Source: Streptomyces toxytricini
GTDB taxonomy: Bacteria; Actinomycetota; Actinomycetes; Streptomycetales; Streptomycetaceae
NCBI RefSeq assembly: GCF_014649915.1
Contig: NZ_BMTY01000011.1
Coordinates: forward strand, 179,232-243,231
Direction: 5' to 3'
Length of the DNA: 64,000 bases
Below are positions 1-7,176 of the stretch, piece after piece. The notes beneath the pieces were generated by a model, which worked only from the letters and a program-made list of their open reading frames with translations, did not search any database and was not told the origin of the DNA. Both the position numbers and the translations under genes were made by a program. Positions within the stretch are counted from its first letter, which is position 1, and the number at the start of each line of letters is the position of its first letter.

Positions 1-1000
1 AGCCGTGCGTGAGGCCGTCGCGGCGGCACTCCCCCGGGCCCGGCGGCTGCGGGTCGTGACCGGCGCGCGCGTGCCCGGGCTACGGCTGCACGTGGACGGG
101 TTGGACGTGGACGTGGTCGTCGTCGGCACCGGCGGGATCCGTCCCGAGGAGGCCGTGGCGCGCCGGGCTGAGCTCGGCGAGGCGGCGGCGGTCGCACTGA
201 GCGCGGTGTCGGATGCGGAGGCCGTGTGCGCCGCCACCGCGGCGGCCGGACCGGAGCGGCAGGCGGCGTTCGGCGTGCTGGCACGGCAGGTGAAGGCCTG
301 GGCCCGGGCCCGCGGGGTGGATGCGGCGCCGTTCGGCGGGGTTCCGGGGGTGGCCTGGGCGGTGCTGGCGGCGCGTACGGTGCAGGAGGCTCCGGAGGTG
401 GGTGGCGCCTCGCTGCTGCGGTCGTTCTTCGCGAACTGGGCCGCCTGGGACTGGCGTGAGCCGGTCGCCCTGTGCTCGGCCGGCGGCACCGGCCCGCCGC
501 CCGTCTCCGGGCACGACGGGTCGGACCCCGTCACGGTGCTCACCCCGTCTGCGCCGGTGCGGAGTTGCACCGCGCAGGTGCGGCCGGGGATGCGCGACCT
601 GCTGACGCAGGAGCTGTACCGGGCCTGGGAGCTGCTGGAGGCCGGCCCGGCCGGTGTGGCGGAGCTGTTCGCCGTGCCCTCGCTGCACCGCCGGCACGCG
701 GCATGGGCCGTGGTCACCGTACGGGGTGACACGCCGCGGGAGTTCGAGGAGGCCCTGGGCCGGGCGCGGGGCCGGATGCGGGCCCTGGTGGGGGCGCTGG
801 AGGAGCTGGGCGGCGCCGACGTGCACGCCTGGCCGCGGCCCTTCGTCTCCTCGGGTGATGTGGTGCGGTACGCCGTCGGGCTCGGGGCCGAACCGCCGGA
901 CCGGGCGCGCCTTGAGGAGGCGGCGGCCCGGTGGTGCGCGGGCCTGCCGGGCGTGCGCGTGGAGTGGGCTGAGGGAGGCGACGTCCCGACGGTGGGATAG
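1..1000 (+). CDS. Poly(A)-polymerase-like nucleotidyltransferase (5' end cut by window)
   Basis: The reading frame is open from the first bases, so the N-terminus, including the first catalytic aspartates, is missing. The visible 333 residues follow the layout of eukaryotic-type poly(A) polymerases. A strand carrying LDVDVVVV near residues 33-40 fits the third catalytic Asp. A central-domain segment (KAWARARGVDAAPFGG, about 97-112, followed by VAWAVLAAR) matches the PAP central domain. The C-terminal region (RMRALVGALEELGG, then HAWPRPF) resembles the PAP RNA-binding domain. Such proteins occur in bacterial RNA repair or end-modification systems, and an RNA ligase lies 1.1 kb downstream. The biochemical role, tailing or another nucleotidyl transfer, is inferred. 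The protein could be fused to further N-terminal domains that are not visible here. Confidence 0.72.
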   Translation, partial: AVREAVAAALPRARRLRVVTGARVPGLRLHVDGLDVDVVVVGTGGIRPEEAVARRAELGEAAAVALSAVSDAEAVCAATAAAGPERQAAFGVLARQVKAWARARGVDAAPFGGVPGVAWAVLAARTVQEAPEVGGASLLRSFFANWAAWDWREPVALCSAGGTGPPPVSGHDGSDPVTVLTPSAPVRSCTAQVRPGMRDLLTQELYRAWELLEAGPAGVAELFAVPSLHRRHAAWAVVTVRGDTPREFEEALGRARGRMRALVGALEELGGADVHAWPRPFVSSGDVVRYAVGLGAEPPDRARLEEAAARWCAGLPGVRVEWAEGGDVPTVG

Positions 1001-1105
1001 GGGCGGGGGCCGGTCGGGGGTGGGTGGTGGCGGGGGTTTCCCTCCCGGTTCCGCCGCCCCGGTCCAGCTTGCCGCATGGAGCAGCAGTCTGCCGCGGGTG
1101 GCGGG

Positions 1106-2038
1106 TCAGAGTTCGACGATGATCTTGCCCGCCGTGTGGCCCTCCTGGTTGAGGGCGAAGGCCGCTGCGGCGTCGGCGAGGGGGAAGGTTTCGGCGACGG
1201 TGACCTTCAGTTGGCCGCTGTCGGCCAGCTTGGCGAGTTCGGCGAGGTCGCTGCCGATGGGGCGCACCCACATCCACTGGCCGCGGGCGCCGAGGACGTT
1301 CGGGTCGGCGATCGAGGCGTGGCGGCCGTCCGCCGCGAGGACGGCCCGGGTGACGTCGAGGACGCCCCCGACGAAGTCCGCCACGACGGACACGCCGTCC
1401 GGGGCGAGCGCCCGGACCCGGTCCACCAGGCCGTCGCCGTACTGCACCGGCTCGCAGCCCATTTCGCGCAGCCGGTCGTGGTTGCGCGGGGAGGCCGTGC
1501 CGATGACGCGGGCGCCGAGCGCCCGGGCGATCTGGACGCCGCAGCTGCCGACGCCGCCCGCCGCGCCGTGGACGAGGACCGTGTCGCCCTCGCCGGTGTC
1601 CAGGCGGGTGAGCAGCTGGTAGGCGGTGAGGCCGGCCAGCGGCAGCCCGGCCGCCTCGCGCCAGCCGAGGGAGGCCGGCTTGCGGGCGAGGGCGCGCGCG
1701 GGGACGCTGACGTACTCGGCGAAGGTTCCGCCGTGCACGTGGTCCTTGCGCGCGTACGCCATCACCTCGTCGCCGACCGCGAACTCGGGGACGTCGATGC
1801 CGAGCCGCTCGACGGTGCCCGAGACGTCCCAGCCGGGGACCACGGGGAAGAGGACGTCCATCAGCCCGTCGAGGCCCCCCGCCATGATCTTCCAGTCGAC
1901 GGGGTTGACCGCGGCGCACCGGACCTTGACGAGGACCTCCCCCGGAGCCACCTTCGGCATCGGCAGGCGGGTCTCCCGGAGCACCTCCGTCCCGCCGTAC
2001 TCGTCGTACGCCATCGCCCGCATGGTGTCCTCGGACAT
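1106..2038 (-). CDS. NADP-dependent MDR-superfamily oxidoreductase (quinone-oxidoreductase-like, zinc-free)
   Basis: This is a 310-residue medium-chain dehydrogenase/reductase. The N-terminal GroES-like domain contains AAVNPVDWKIMAG, followed by a Rossmann domain with the HGAAGGVG dinucleotide motif. The structural and catalytic zinc Cys clusters of alcohol dehydrogenases are absent, which points to the quinone-reductase/enone-reductase branch. I chose the ATG at 2038 because GAGAGG lies 9 bases upstream; an in-frame start 15 codons earlier has no such site. The gene sits between the poly(A)-polymerase-like gene and the RNA ligase, 66 bp downstream of the ligase on the same strand. It may therefore be co-transcribed with the ligase, but a role in RNA metabolism is not implied. 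The substrate is unknown. Confidence 0.88.
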   Translation of the reverse strand: MSEDTMRAMAYDEYGGTEVLRETRLPMPKVAPGEVLVKVRCAAVNPVDWKIMAGGLDGLMDVLFPVVPGWDVSGTVERLGIDVPEFAVGDEVMAYARKDHVHGGTFAEYVSVPARALARKPASLGWREAAGLPLAGLTAYQLLTRLDTGEGDTVLVHGAAGGVGSCGVQIARALGARVIGTASPRNHDRLREMGCEPVQYGDGLVDRVRALAPDGVSVVADFVGGVLDVTRAVLAADGRHASIADPNVLGARGQWMWVRPIGSDLAELAKLADSGQLKVTVAETFPLADAAAAFALNQEGHTAGKIIVEL

Positions 2039-2104
2039 CGCACCGACCTCTCGTGTGGGTGTGGGCCGGTCCCATCCCACCACGGTCCGCGGCGGGGCGC
2101 GCGC

Positions 2105-3175
2105 TCACTCGAACTCGGTGCCGCCCTTGCGGGTCAGGTAGGCGGGGCTGACCGCCTTGGCGATGGCCCGGCCGCCGACGACCGGGCTGTACCGCTCCGC
2201 GGCCGGGCGTATGACGACGCCCTCACGCAGGTGAGCCTGCCGGCCGGAGACGGTTTCGCGGCCGGTCGCCAGTTCGAGGACCTTGTCCAGGTCGTACGGG
2301 CCTTCGTACAGCCGCGGTACGAGGGGCAGGGACCCGTCGGCGAGGAGTTCCGCGGCGTCCAGCCAGCGGACCTGCCCGCCGATCTCGGCCGACACGTCGA
2401 AGACGGCGTACCCGGGGCCCGAAGTGCGGGCGTCCGTGTCGTAGGCCAGGTCCTGGACGCCGGCACCGTACACCTCGGCGAAGATGCCGACGCGGGTGGC
2501 GCCCAGCCGGGCCGCGAGCTTCGCGGCGGCCTCGGGGACGTGGTGGCCGCGGACGGCGCGCCAGTAGAGGTTGCGCTCGTCCTCCTTGAGGGCCAGGCCC
2601 TTCGAGCCGAAGCCCTTGGAGGAGACCAGCACCCGGTCCTCGGCGGCCACGTAGGTGAGCAGGCAGGCGGTGCCGTGCAGCTTCTCCGTCAGGACGACCG
2701 GCTCGCCCGGTTCGAAGATGCCCGGGTAGCGCTGGATGTTCTCGATGTCGACCCACGGCAGGAGGTCGGGCGCGGCCTCCACGTCGCCGCTCATCGAGGT
2801 CGGGACCGGCGGCACCCACTTCGAGATGCCGAGCCGCTCCGTGAAGTCCGTGCCCTCCGCGGCGGCGCGGGCCAGGTCGACGCCGGCGAGCGCCCGCGGC
2901 CGGCACACCAGGCCCTGCGACAGCTCACCGCGCAGGCGGACCGCCTTCACCCGGTCGGCGCCGGAGCCGGAGAGGCGTCCGGTCAGGCCGAGTTCGTCGA
3001 TCAGGTCGGCGGGCAGGACGGCCTGCTCGGGGATGTACAGGGCGAAGTCGCCGGTGGTGTAGACACCCTTGGCGACGACCGCGCGGTAGAGGCCCACTTG
3101 GGCGAGTTCCAGCGCGTCGGCGTTGGGATGCTCGTGGACGGTCAGCTGTTCGACGGTGACCTTCAGCGTGGACAT
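2105..3175 (-). CDS. RNA ligase, Rnl5 / DraRnl (DRB0094) type
   Basis: This is a 356-residue ATP-dependent RNA ligase with the order typical of the Deinococcus DraRnl family: an N-terminal OB-like module (about 1-110), then the adenylyltransferase domain. The motifs visible are motif I KLHG at 165-168 (K165 is the predicted AMP-accepting lysine), SSKG at 185-188, motif III-like FAEVYG at 232-237, motif IV EGVVIRP at 318-324 and motif V AIAKAV at 337-342 (K340). All key residues are intact, so the enzyme should be active. The family seals 3'-OH/5'-phosphate nicks in duplexes whose 3'-OH strand is RNA. The start is supported by GAGGAG upstream. Its proximity to a poly(A)-polymerase-like gene suggests an RNA repair module. 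Confidence 0.9.
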   Translation of the reverse strand: MSTLKVTVEQLTVHEHPNADALELAQVGLYRAVVAKGVYTTGDFALYIPEQAVLPADLIDELGLTGRLSGSGADRVKAVRLRGELSQGLVCRPRALAGVDLARAAAEGTDFTERLGISKWVPPVPTSMSGDVEAAPDLLPWVDIENIQRYPGIFEPGEPVVLTEKLHGTACLLTYVAAEDRVLVSSKGFGSKGLALKEDERNLYWRAVRGHHVPEAAAKLAARLGATRVGIFAEVYGAGVQDLAYDTDARTSGPGYAVFDVSAEIGGQVRWLDAAELLADGSLPLVPRLYEGPYDLDKVLELATGRETVSGRQAHLREGVVIRPAAERYSPVVGGRAIAKAVSPAYLTRKGGTEFE

Positions 3176-3211
3176 GGCGGCTCCTCGGGTCGGCGGAGAT
3201 CGGCTCCCACA

Positions 3212-3232
3212 CTTTGCGAGGAGTGGTTTGCG
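3212..3232 (-). promoter_or_regulatory. Direct repeat upstream of the RNA ligase
   Basis: TTTGCG occurs at 3213-3218 and again at 3227-3232, exactly 14 bp apart, in the 108-bp gap before the ligase start. The surrounding stretch is less GC-rich than its neighbours. The arrangement could be an activator or repressor site or part of the promoter. No regulator is assigned. Confidence 0.25.
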
Positions 3233-3283
3233 CTGGTCCAGCTCTTTTCCGGGTGTTAATGTGCCCGGTTCTCGCGGGGGCTG

Positions 3284-3991
3284 TCAGACGCCGAATTCCG
3301 CTCTGGTGGCGGGGCCGTAGACGCCCGAAGGGTCGCCCTTGATGTCGCGGTCGCGCTGGAGTTGGGCGACGCCGCGCTTCGTCTGCCCGTCGTAGACGCC
3401 GCTGACCTTCACGTACGTGAACCCCTGCGCGTACAGCGCCTCCTGGAGGGCGGTCACCTCCGACCCCCGGTCGCCCATGCGGAGGGTGCCGCCGTCGCCG
3501 GTCTGCGGCCTGCCGGACGCGGCCGAAGGGGACGGCGGCGGCGAGGAGCGGTCGGCCTTCGGGCTCGCCGACGGGGCGGCCGAGGCCGTGGGGGCCACGG
3601 TGGCGGAGGGGGTCGGGTCGGGCGCGGTGCCGGGGGCGCGCAGGACCGGGACGGACACGTCGGGCCGCTCGGAGGAGAACGCCGACTCCCGCTCGGCGTC
3701 CCCGCCCGGGAGGAGGGCCAGTGCGCCGGCGCCGAGGAGGAGGGCGGCTCCGCCGGCCGCCCACAGGGGCGTGCGGCTGCGGCGGTCGTCCTGCCGTCGG
3801 CGGCGGGCCGCCGCGCGGCCGCCCGGCGCGGAGGGTGCCGGGGGTGCGGCGGGCGGCTCCGAGAAGGCGGCGGGAGCGGGCTCCGGCCAGGCGATCGGTG
3901 CGGGTGCGTAGTCGGACGGGGCGTCCGGCGACATGTAGGGGCGTACGAGGCGGCCGTCTTCGGGCCCGGGCTCGCGGGCGTCTGGGGACAT
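3284..3991 (-). CDS. Membrane-anchored peptidoglycan-binding-domain protein
   Basis: The product is 235 residues long. The cytoplasmic N-terminus is rich in Pro and Ala and ends in an Arg-rich stretch. A single hydrophobic helix follows (LWAAGGAALLLGAGALALL, about residues 85-105), then a low-complexity Pro/Ser/Thr linker and a C-terminal PG_binding_1 domain (MGDRGSEVTALQEALYAQG ... GVYGPATRAEFG). This topology places the peptidoglycan-binding domain in the wall. No catalytic domain is visible, so it may anchor or sense wall material. I chose the ATG at 3991 because GGGAGAG precedes it; the reading frame continues upstream without family-like sequence. Confidence 0.8.
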   Translation of the reverse strand: MSPDAREPGPEDGRLVRPYMSPDAPSDYAPAPIAWPEPAPAAFSEPPAAPPAPSAPGGRAAARRRRQDDRRSRTPLWAAGGAALLLGAGALALLPGGDAERESAFSSERPDVSVPVLRAPGTAPDPTPSATVAPTASAAPSASPKADRSSPPPSPSAASGRPQTGDGGTLRMGDRGSEVTALQEALYAQGFTYVKVSGVYDGQTKRGVAQLQRDRDIKGDPSGVYGPATRAEFGV

Positions 3992-4262
3992 CGTGCTCTC
4001 CCGGCGGGGAAGGGGGCCGGTGTGGCGGTGCGGCGCCGGCCCCCGGCCGGTCGGGGCCGTTCCGGTGGGCGGATTCCTGACCGGCGCACTCTCGCCGACC
4101 CGGCGGGCGCGGTCAAGCCCGGTGTCCGAACTGCACCATCCGTCCGTCGGGTCGGGGCGCTCTGCCGCGGTCGGCGGTGCGGGGAGGGCGGAACGCGGCG
4201 GTGTCACCCGGACGCGTGAGGGCGGGGCACCGGCCGGGCCGCCGTCGGGCATCGTGGACGGC

Positions 4263-4766
4263 ATGCAGCTACGCCGGGCCCTGCCCCTGTCCCTCGCCGC
4301 ACTGCTCGCCGGCACGGGCTGCACCGCGGCCGGCCCGGAGCCGCCGCCGCGCGGGCCGGTGCCGCCGCGGACCTCCGTGCCGTCGCCCACAGAGCGGGAG
4401 GCGGCGCGGGAGGCGCCGCGCGGGCCGTCCCCGACGGCCGGCCCGCCGCCCCCGCCGCGGACGGCCCCGGCGGGTGGGGCGGAGCAACCCCCGTCCGAGT
4501 ACGCGGATCCGCCCCTGCGGGGTGAAGAGGCCGCCGTACGGCCGACCGCGCGGGCCTCGGCGCCTGCCGTGCCGCGGCGGGTGCAGCCGCCGCGGCCGAG
4601 GCCGGTGCGGCAGCCGCGGCGGCACAACGCCGTGCCGTCCCCGGAGGGGGCGGAGCCGTCCGGGCCGGAGGCGTTCCTGCCGTACGGCGACGACCCCTGT
4701 GCCGCCGCGGAGGGTGCCGTGCCGCCGTCGGTCATGGACCTGTGCGTCCGGCAGTACGGGCACTGA
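4263..4766 (+). CDS. Putative small lipoprotein, Pro/Ala-rich
   Basis: The product is 167 residues with a short lipoprotein-like signal (MQLRRALPLSLAALLAGTGC). The Cys is at position 20, although the residues before it do not give an ideal lipobox. The rest is a low-complexity Pro/Arg/Ala region, then a short C-terminal segment with two further cysteines (DPCAAAEG ... MDLCVRQYGH). That tail is the only part that looks folded. No family was recognised. An in-frame GTG lies 9 bases upstream and neither start has a strong ribosome binding site, so the start is uncertain. Confidence 0.5.
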   Translation: MQLRRALPLSLAALLAGTGCTAAGPEPPPRGPVPPRTSVPSPTEREAAREAPRGPSPTAGPPPPPRTAPAGGAEQPPSEYADPPLRGEEAAVRPTARASAPAVPRRVQPPRPRPVRQPRRHNAVPSPEGAEPSGPEAFLPYGDDPCAAAEGAVPPSVMDLCVRQYGH

Positions 4767-4771
4767 CCGGT

Positions 4772-5074
4772 TCAGGCGCCCCGGCGGACGCCCGCGGCGA
4801 CCGCGGCGCAGCGCCGGGCGGTGTGCCGGCGGGCGGTGCGCAGGCGGCGCAGGGTGGTGTGGCCGCGGCGGCGCCATTCGCCGCGGGGCAGGGCGGCCCG
4901 CTGGCCGCCGCTGGTGATGAGCGCGTTGACCGGGGCGTGCGGGTCGGTCGCCATGCCCTTGGCGACCAGGACGCCCACCACGAGGGGCAGCACGGCCACG
5001 GCCAGGGCCGAGCCTGCGATGGCCGCCTGCCGGATGCGGGGGCGCGGGGTGCGGAGCGGGGCGTCGGTGGTCAT
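4772..5074 (-). CDS. Small single-pass membrane protein, unknown function
   Basis: This is a 100-residue protein with one clear transmembrane helix (AAIAGSALAVAVLPLVVGVLVA, about 17-38) and an Arg-rich, basic C-terminal tail that is probably cytoplasmic. No domain was recognised. It converges with the lipoprotein gene, leaving only 5 bp between the two stop codons. The ATG at 5074 gives a natural membrane-protein start; longer in-frame starts would add unlikely sequence. Confidence 0.5.
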   Translation of the reverse strand: MTTDAPLRTPRPRIRQAAIAGSALAVAVLPLVVGVLVAKGMATDPHAPVNALITSGGQRAALPRGEWRRRGHTTLRRLRTARRHTARRCAAVAAGVRRGA

Positions 5075-5179
5075 GGCCCCATTCGACCAGCGGCGGCGCG
5101 GCCGGGTATCGGAGCGGATACTCAGGTCGTGGGGTGCGGGGTACTCAGGTGCGGTGCGGCATATGGGGAGGCGGTCGGC

Positions 5180-5629
5180 GTGGTCGGGTCCGGGGTGTCG
5201 TTCGAGGCGGCCGGCGGGGACGGTCCGCCGGTCGGTGGCGGGCGGCGCGCCGGCGAGGTGCGCACCGCTCATGAGGGGCTGTTGCAGATCCGTCGGGTGG
5301 TGAACGGGCGGGAGGGGGAAGGGGTTCCCGCGCTGTGGGAGGTGCGGTCCATGCCGCGGGCGGTGGCCCTGGCGCTGGAGGCTGCGGGCATCCCGCCGTC
5401 CGCCGTGGACGGGGAGGGGCGGCGGGTGCGGACGGGGTACCGGGTCGCGGAGGGGCCCGAAGGGCGGGCGCAGGTGTCGTGGGCCGGGCCGCCGGGCAGT
5501 GGCGCGGCCGGTGAGGAGGGGGACCGGCTGGCGGAGTGCGCGGCCGTGCTGGAGCGGCTCGGGTGGGTCTGCCTTGTCTACCGGGGGCGCCGCGGCCGGC
5601 GGTTCGTGGAGGTCGAGGCGCCCCGCTGA
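5180..5629 (+). CDS. Conserved hypothetical protein
   Basis: The product is 149 residues. The GTG at 5180 is preceded by GGGGAGG at ideal spacing. The sequence has an N-terminal LLQIRRVVNG...VPALWEVRSMP segment and a C-terminal LAECAAVLERLGW...FVEVEAP segment. This pattern resembles a Streptomyces family of small soluble proteins of unknown function. It has no signal peptide or membrane segment. An internal ATG at 5351 also has a fair ribosome binding site and would give 92 residues. The 3' end overlaps the end of the convergent WYL regulator by 52 bp. Confidence 0.55.
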   Translation: MVGSGVSFEAAGGDGPPVGGGRRAGEVRTAHEGLLQIRRVVNGREGEGVPALWEVRSMPRAVALALEAAGIPPSAVDGEGRRVRTGYRVAEGPEGRAQVSWAGPPGSGAAGEEGDRLAECAAVLERLGWVCLVYRGRRGRRFVEVEAPR

Positions 5630-6597
5630 CCGGGGTAGCGGGCGGCCAGGGCGGCGACCGTCGCGGCGACGGCGGAGCGGAGGTCGGGCGGGCCGACGAC
5701 CTCGGCCTCCGCGCCGAGCCGCAGCAGGTCCCCGACGGCGACCTGCTCCGCCTCCACCGGCAGCCGGACGAGGGTCCAGCCGTCCGCGTCGGCGGGATCG
5801 GCGTCGGCGAGGGCGCGGGTGCCGGCGGCCCCGAACAGCATCGGCAGCAGCCGCTGCCCGCGCGGGGAGAGCCGTACGAGCGCGGTCTGCCGGTGCAGGG
5901 CCGCGTCCAGGCGGCGCGAGGATTCCTCCCAGTAGGCGGCCAGGTCGAAGCCGGGCGGCCGCTCGGCCCGCTCGCCGGTCGCCTCAGCCCGGTGGAAGCG
6001 GGACACCCGGTAGGTGCGGACGGGCCCGTCCGGGGCGTGGGCCACGAGGTACCAGATGCCGCCCTTCAGCACGAGCCCGAGGGGGTGCAGGACGGCGGTG
6101 CGCTCCTCGCCGTTCCAGCGGCGGTAGCCGGTGCGCAGCACGTGCTGCTCCCAGACGGCGCCGGCGATCGGGGCGAGGTGCGGGACGGGGTCGGCGTCCC
6201 GGAACCAGGCGGTGGCGTCGAGGTGGAAGCGGCCCTCCAGCCGGCGGGCCCGGTCGGCGAGTCCGGCGGGGAGCGCGGCCTGCAGCTTCAGCCGGGCGGC
6301 GGCGAGGTCGGCGCCGAGGCCGAGGTCCCGGGCGGGGCCGGGGGCGCCGGCGAGGAAGAGGGAGTCGGCCTGGGAATCGGTGAGGCCGGTGAGGCGTGTG
6401 CGGTAGCCGTCCATGAGGCGGTAGCCGCCGGCGCGGCCGCGCTCGGCCCGGACGGGGATGCCGGCGGCGCCGAGGGCCTCGACGTCGCGGTGGACGGTGC
6501 GTACGGACACCTCCAGGGCGACGGCCAGTTCGGGCGCGGTCATCCGGCCGCGGTTCTGCAGCAGCAGGAGGAGGGAGAGGAGGCGGTCGGCGCGCAT
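5578..6597 (-). CDS. HTH/WYL-domain transcriptional regulator (YafY/DeoR-like)
   Basis: The product is 339 residues. An N-terminal winged helix-turn-helix (MRADRLLSLLLLLQNRGRMTA, then VSVRTVHRDVEALGAAG) is followed by a WYL-type ligand-sensing domain from about residue 140 (WNGEERTAVLHPLGLVLKGG, IWYLVAHA) and a C-terminal extension. These regulators often respond to nucleic-acid fragments or small ligands and regulate adjacent genes. The divergently transcribed neighbour is a DUF3224 protein 124 bp away, a likely target. The start has no strong ribosome binding site. Confidence 0.85.
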   Translation of the reverse strand: MRADRLLSLLLLLQNRGRMTAPELAVALEVSVRTVHRDVEALGAAGIPVRAERGRAGGYRLMDGYRTRLTGLTDSQADSLFLAGAPGPARDLGLGADLAAARLKLQAALPAGLADRARRLEGRFHLDATAWFRDADPVPHLAPIAGAVWEQHVLRTGYRRWNGEERTAVLHPLGLVLKGGIWYLVAHAPDGPVRTYRVSRFHRAEATGERAERPPGFDLAAYWEESSRRLDAALHRQTALVRLSPRGQRLLPMLFGAAGTRALADADPADADGWTLVRLPVEAEQVAVGDLLRLGAEAEVVGPPDLRSAVAATVAALAARYPGQRGASTSTNRRPRRPR

Positions 6598-6721
6598 CGG
6601 GCCATTGTGCGGCGGGTGCGCGGAAAATCCTGACGGAGGGTGTCGGGTATGGCCGCCAGGGTGGGTGTCGCAGGCGTCGGCGGGCATCCGGCCCGCCGGG
6701 CTGCCGACCGGGAGGTATGCC

Positions 6722-7129
6722 ATGGCCGTCGTCCGGACCACGGGCCGTTTCACGTTCGCCGACTGGAAGGAGGAGCCGGTCGGGGCGGAGGGGGTGGTGC
6801 CGCGGCTCGCGCGGAGCACCGTGGTGAACTCCTTCACCGGCGGGATCGAAGCGCCGTCGACAGTGTGCGCGTACACCATCGCGTACACGGGGGACACGAC
6901 CGGCTCGTACACGGGGGTGGAGCTGCTGTCGGGTGCGGTGGACGGCCGCGAGGGGACGTTTCTGCTGCGGGAGGAGGGCACGTTCGACGCGGACGGGACA
7001 CGGTGCGCGTTCGAGGTCGTGCCGGGCTCGGGGACGGGCCGGCTGGCCGGGCTGTCCGGCTCGGGCTCGTTCGAGTACCGGCACGGCGACACCTCGGTCC
7101 CGTACGCGTTCGCGTACGAGCTGGGCTGA
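6722..7129 (+). CDS. DUF3224 family protein
   Basis: This is a 135-residue soluble beta-rich protein typical of DUF3224 (allene-oxide-cyclase-like barrel). Its landmarks are TTGRFTFADWKEEP near the N-terminus, a central YTIAYTGDTTGSYTGVELLSG stretch broken by strands, and the terminal GSGSFEYRHGD...YAFAYEL. Its biochemical role is unknown. GGGAGG lies just upstream of the ATG. It is divergent from the WYL regulator, which may control it. A perfect 13-bp hairpin follows the stop. Confidence 0.8.
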   Translation: MAVVRTTGRFTFADWKEEPVGAEGVVPRLARSTVVNSFTGGIEAPSTVCAYTIAYTGDTTGSYTGVELLSGAVDGREGTFLLREEGTFDADGTRCAFEVVPGSGTGRLAGLSGSGSFEYRHGDTSVPYAFAYELG

Positions 7130-7137
7130 CCCGCGGC

Positions 7138-7172
7138 GGGAGGGCGCGGAGCCGTGCGGTCCGCGCCCTCCC
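7138..7172. terminator. Perfect inverted repeat, bidirectional terminator
   Basis: GGGAGGGCGCGGA at 7138-7150 pairs perfectly with TCCGCGCCCTCCC at 7160-7172 across a 9-base loop. It fills the gap between two convergent genes and should stop transcription from both sides. Confidence 0.85.
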
Positions 7173-7176
7173 CCGG

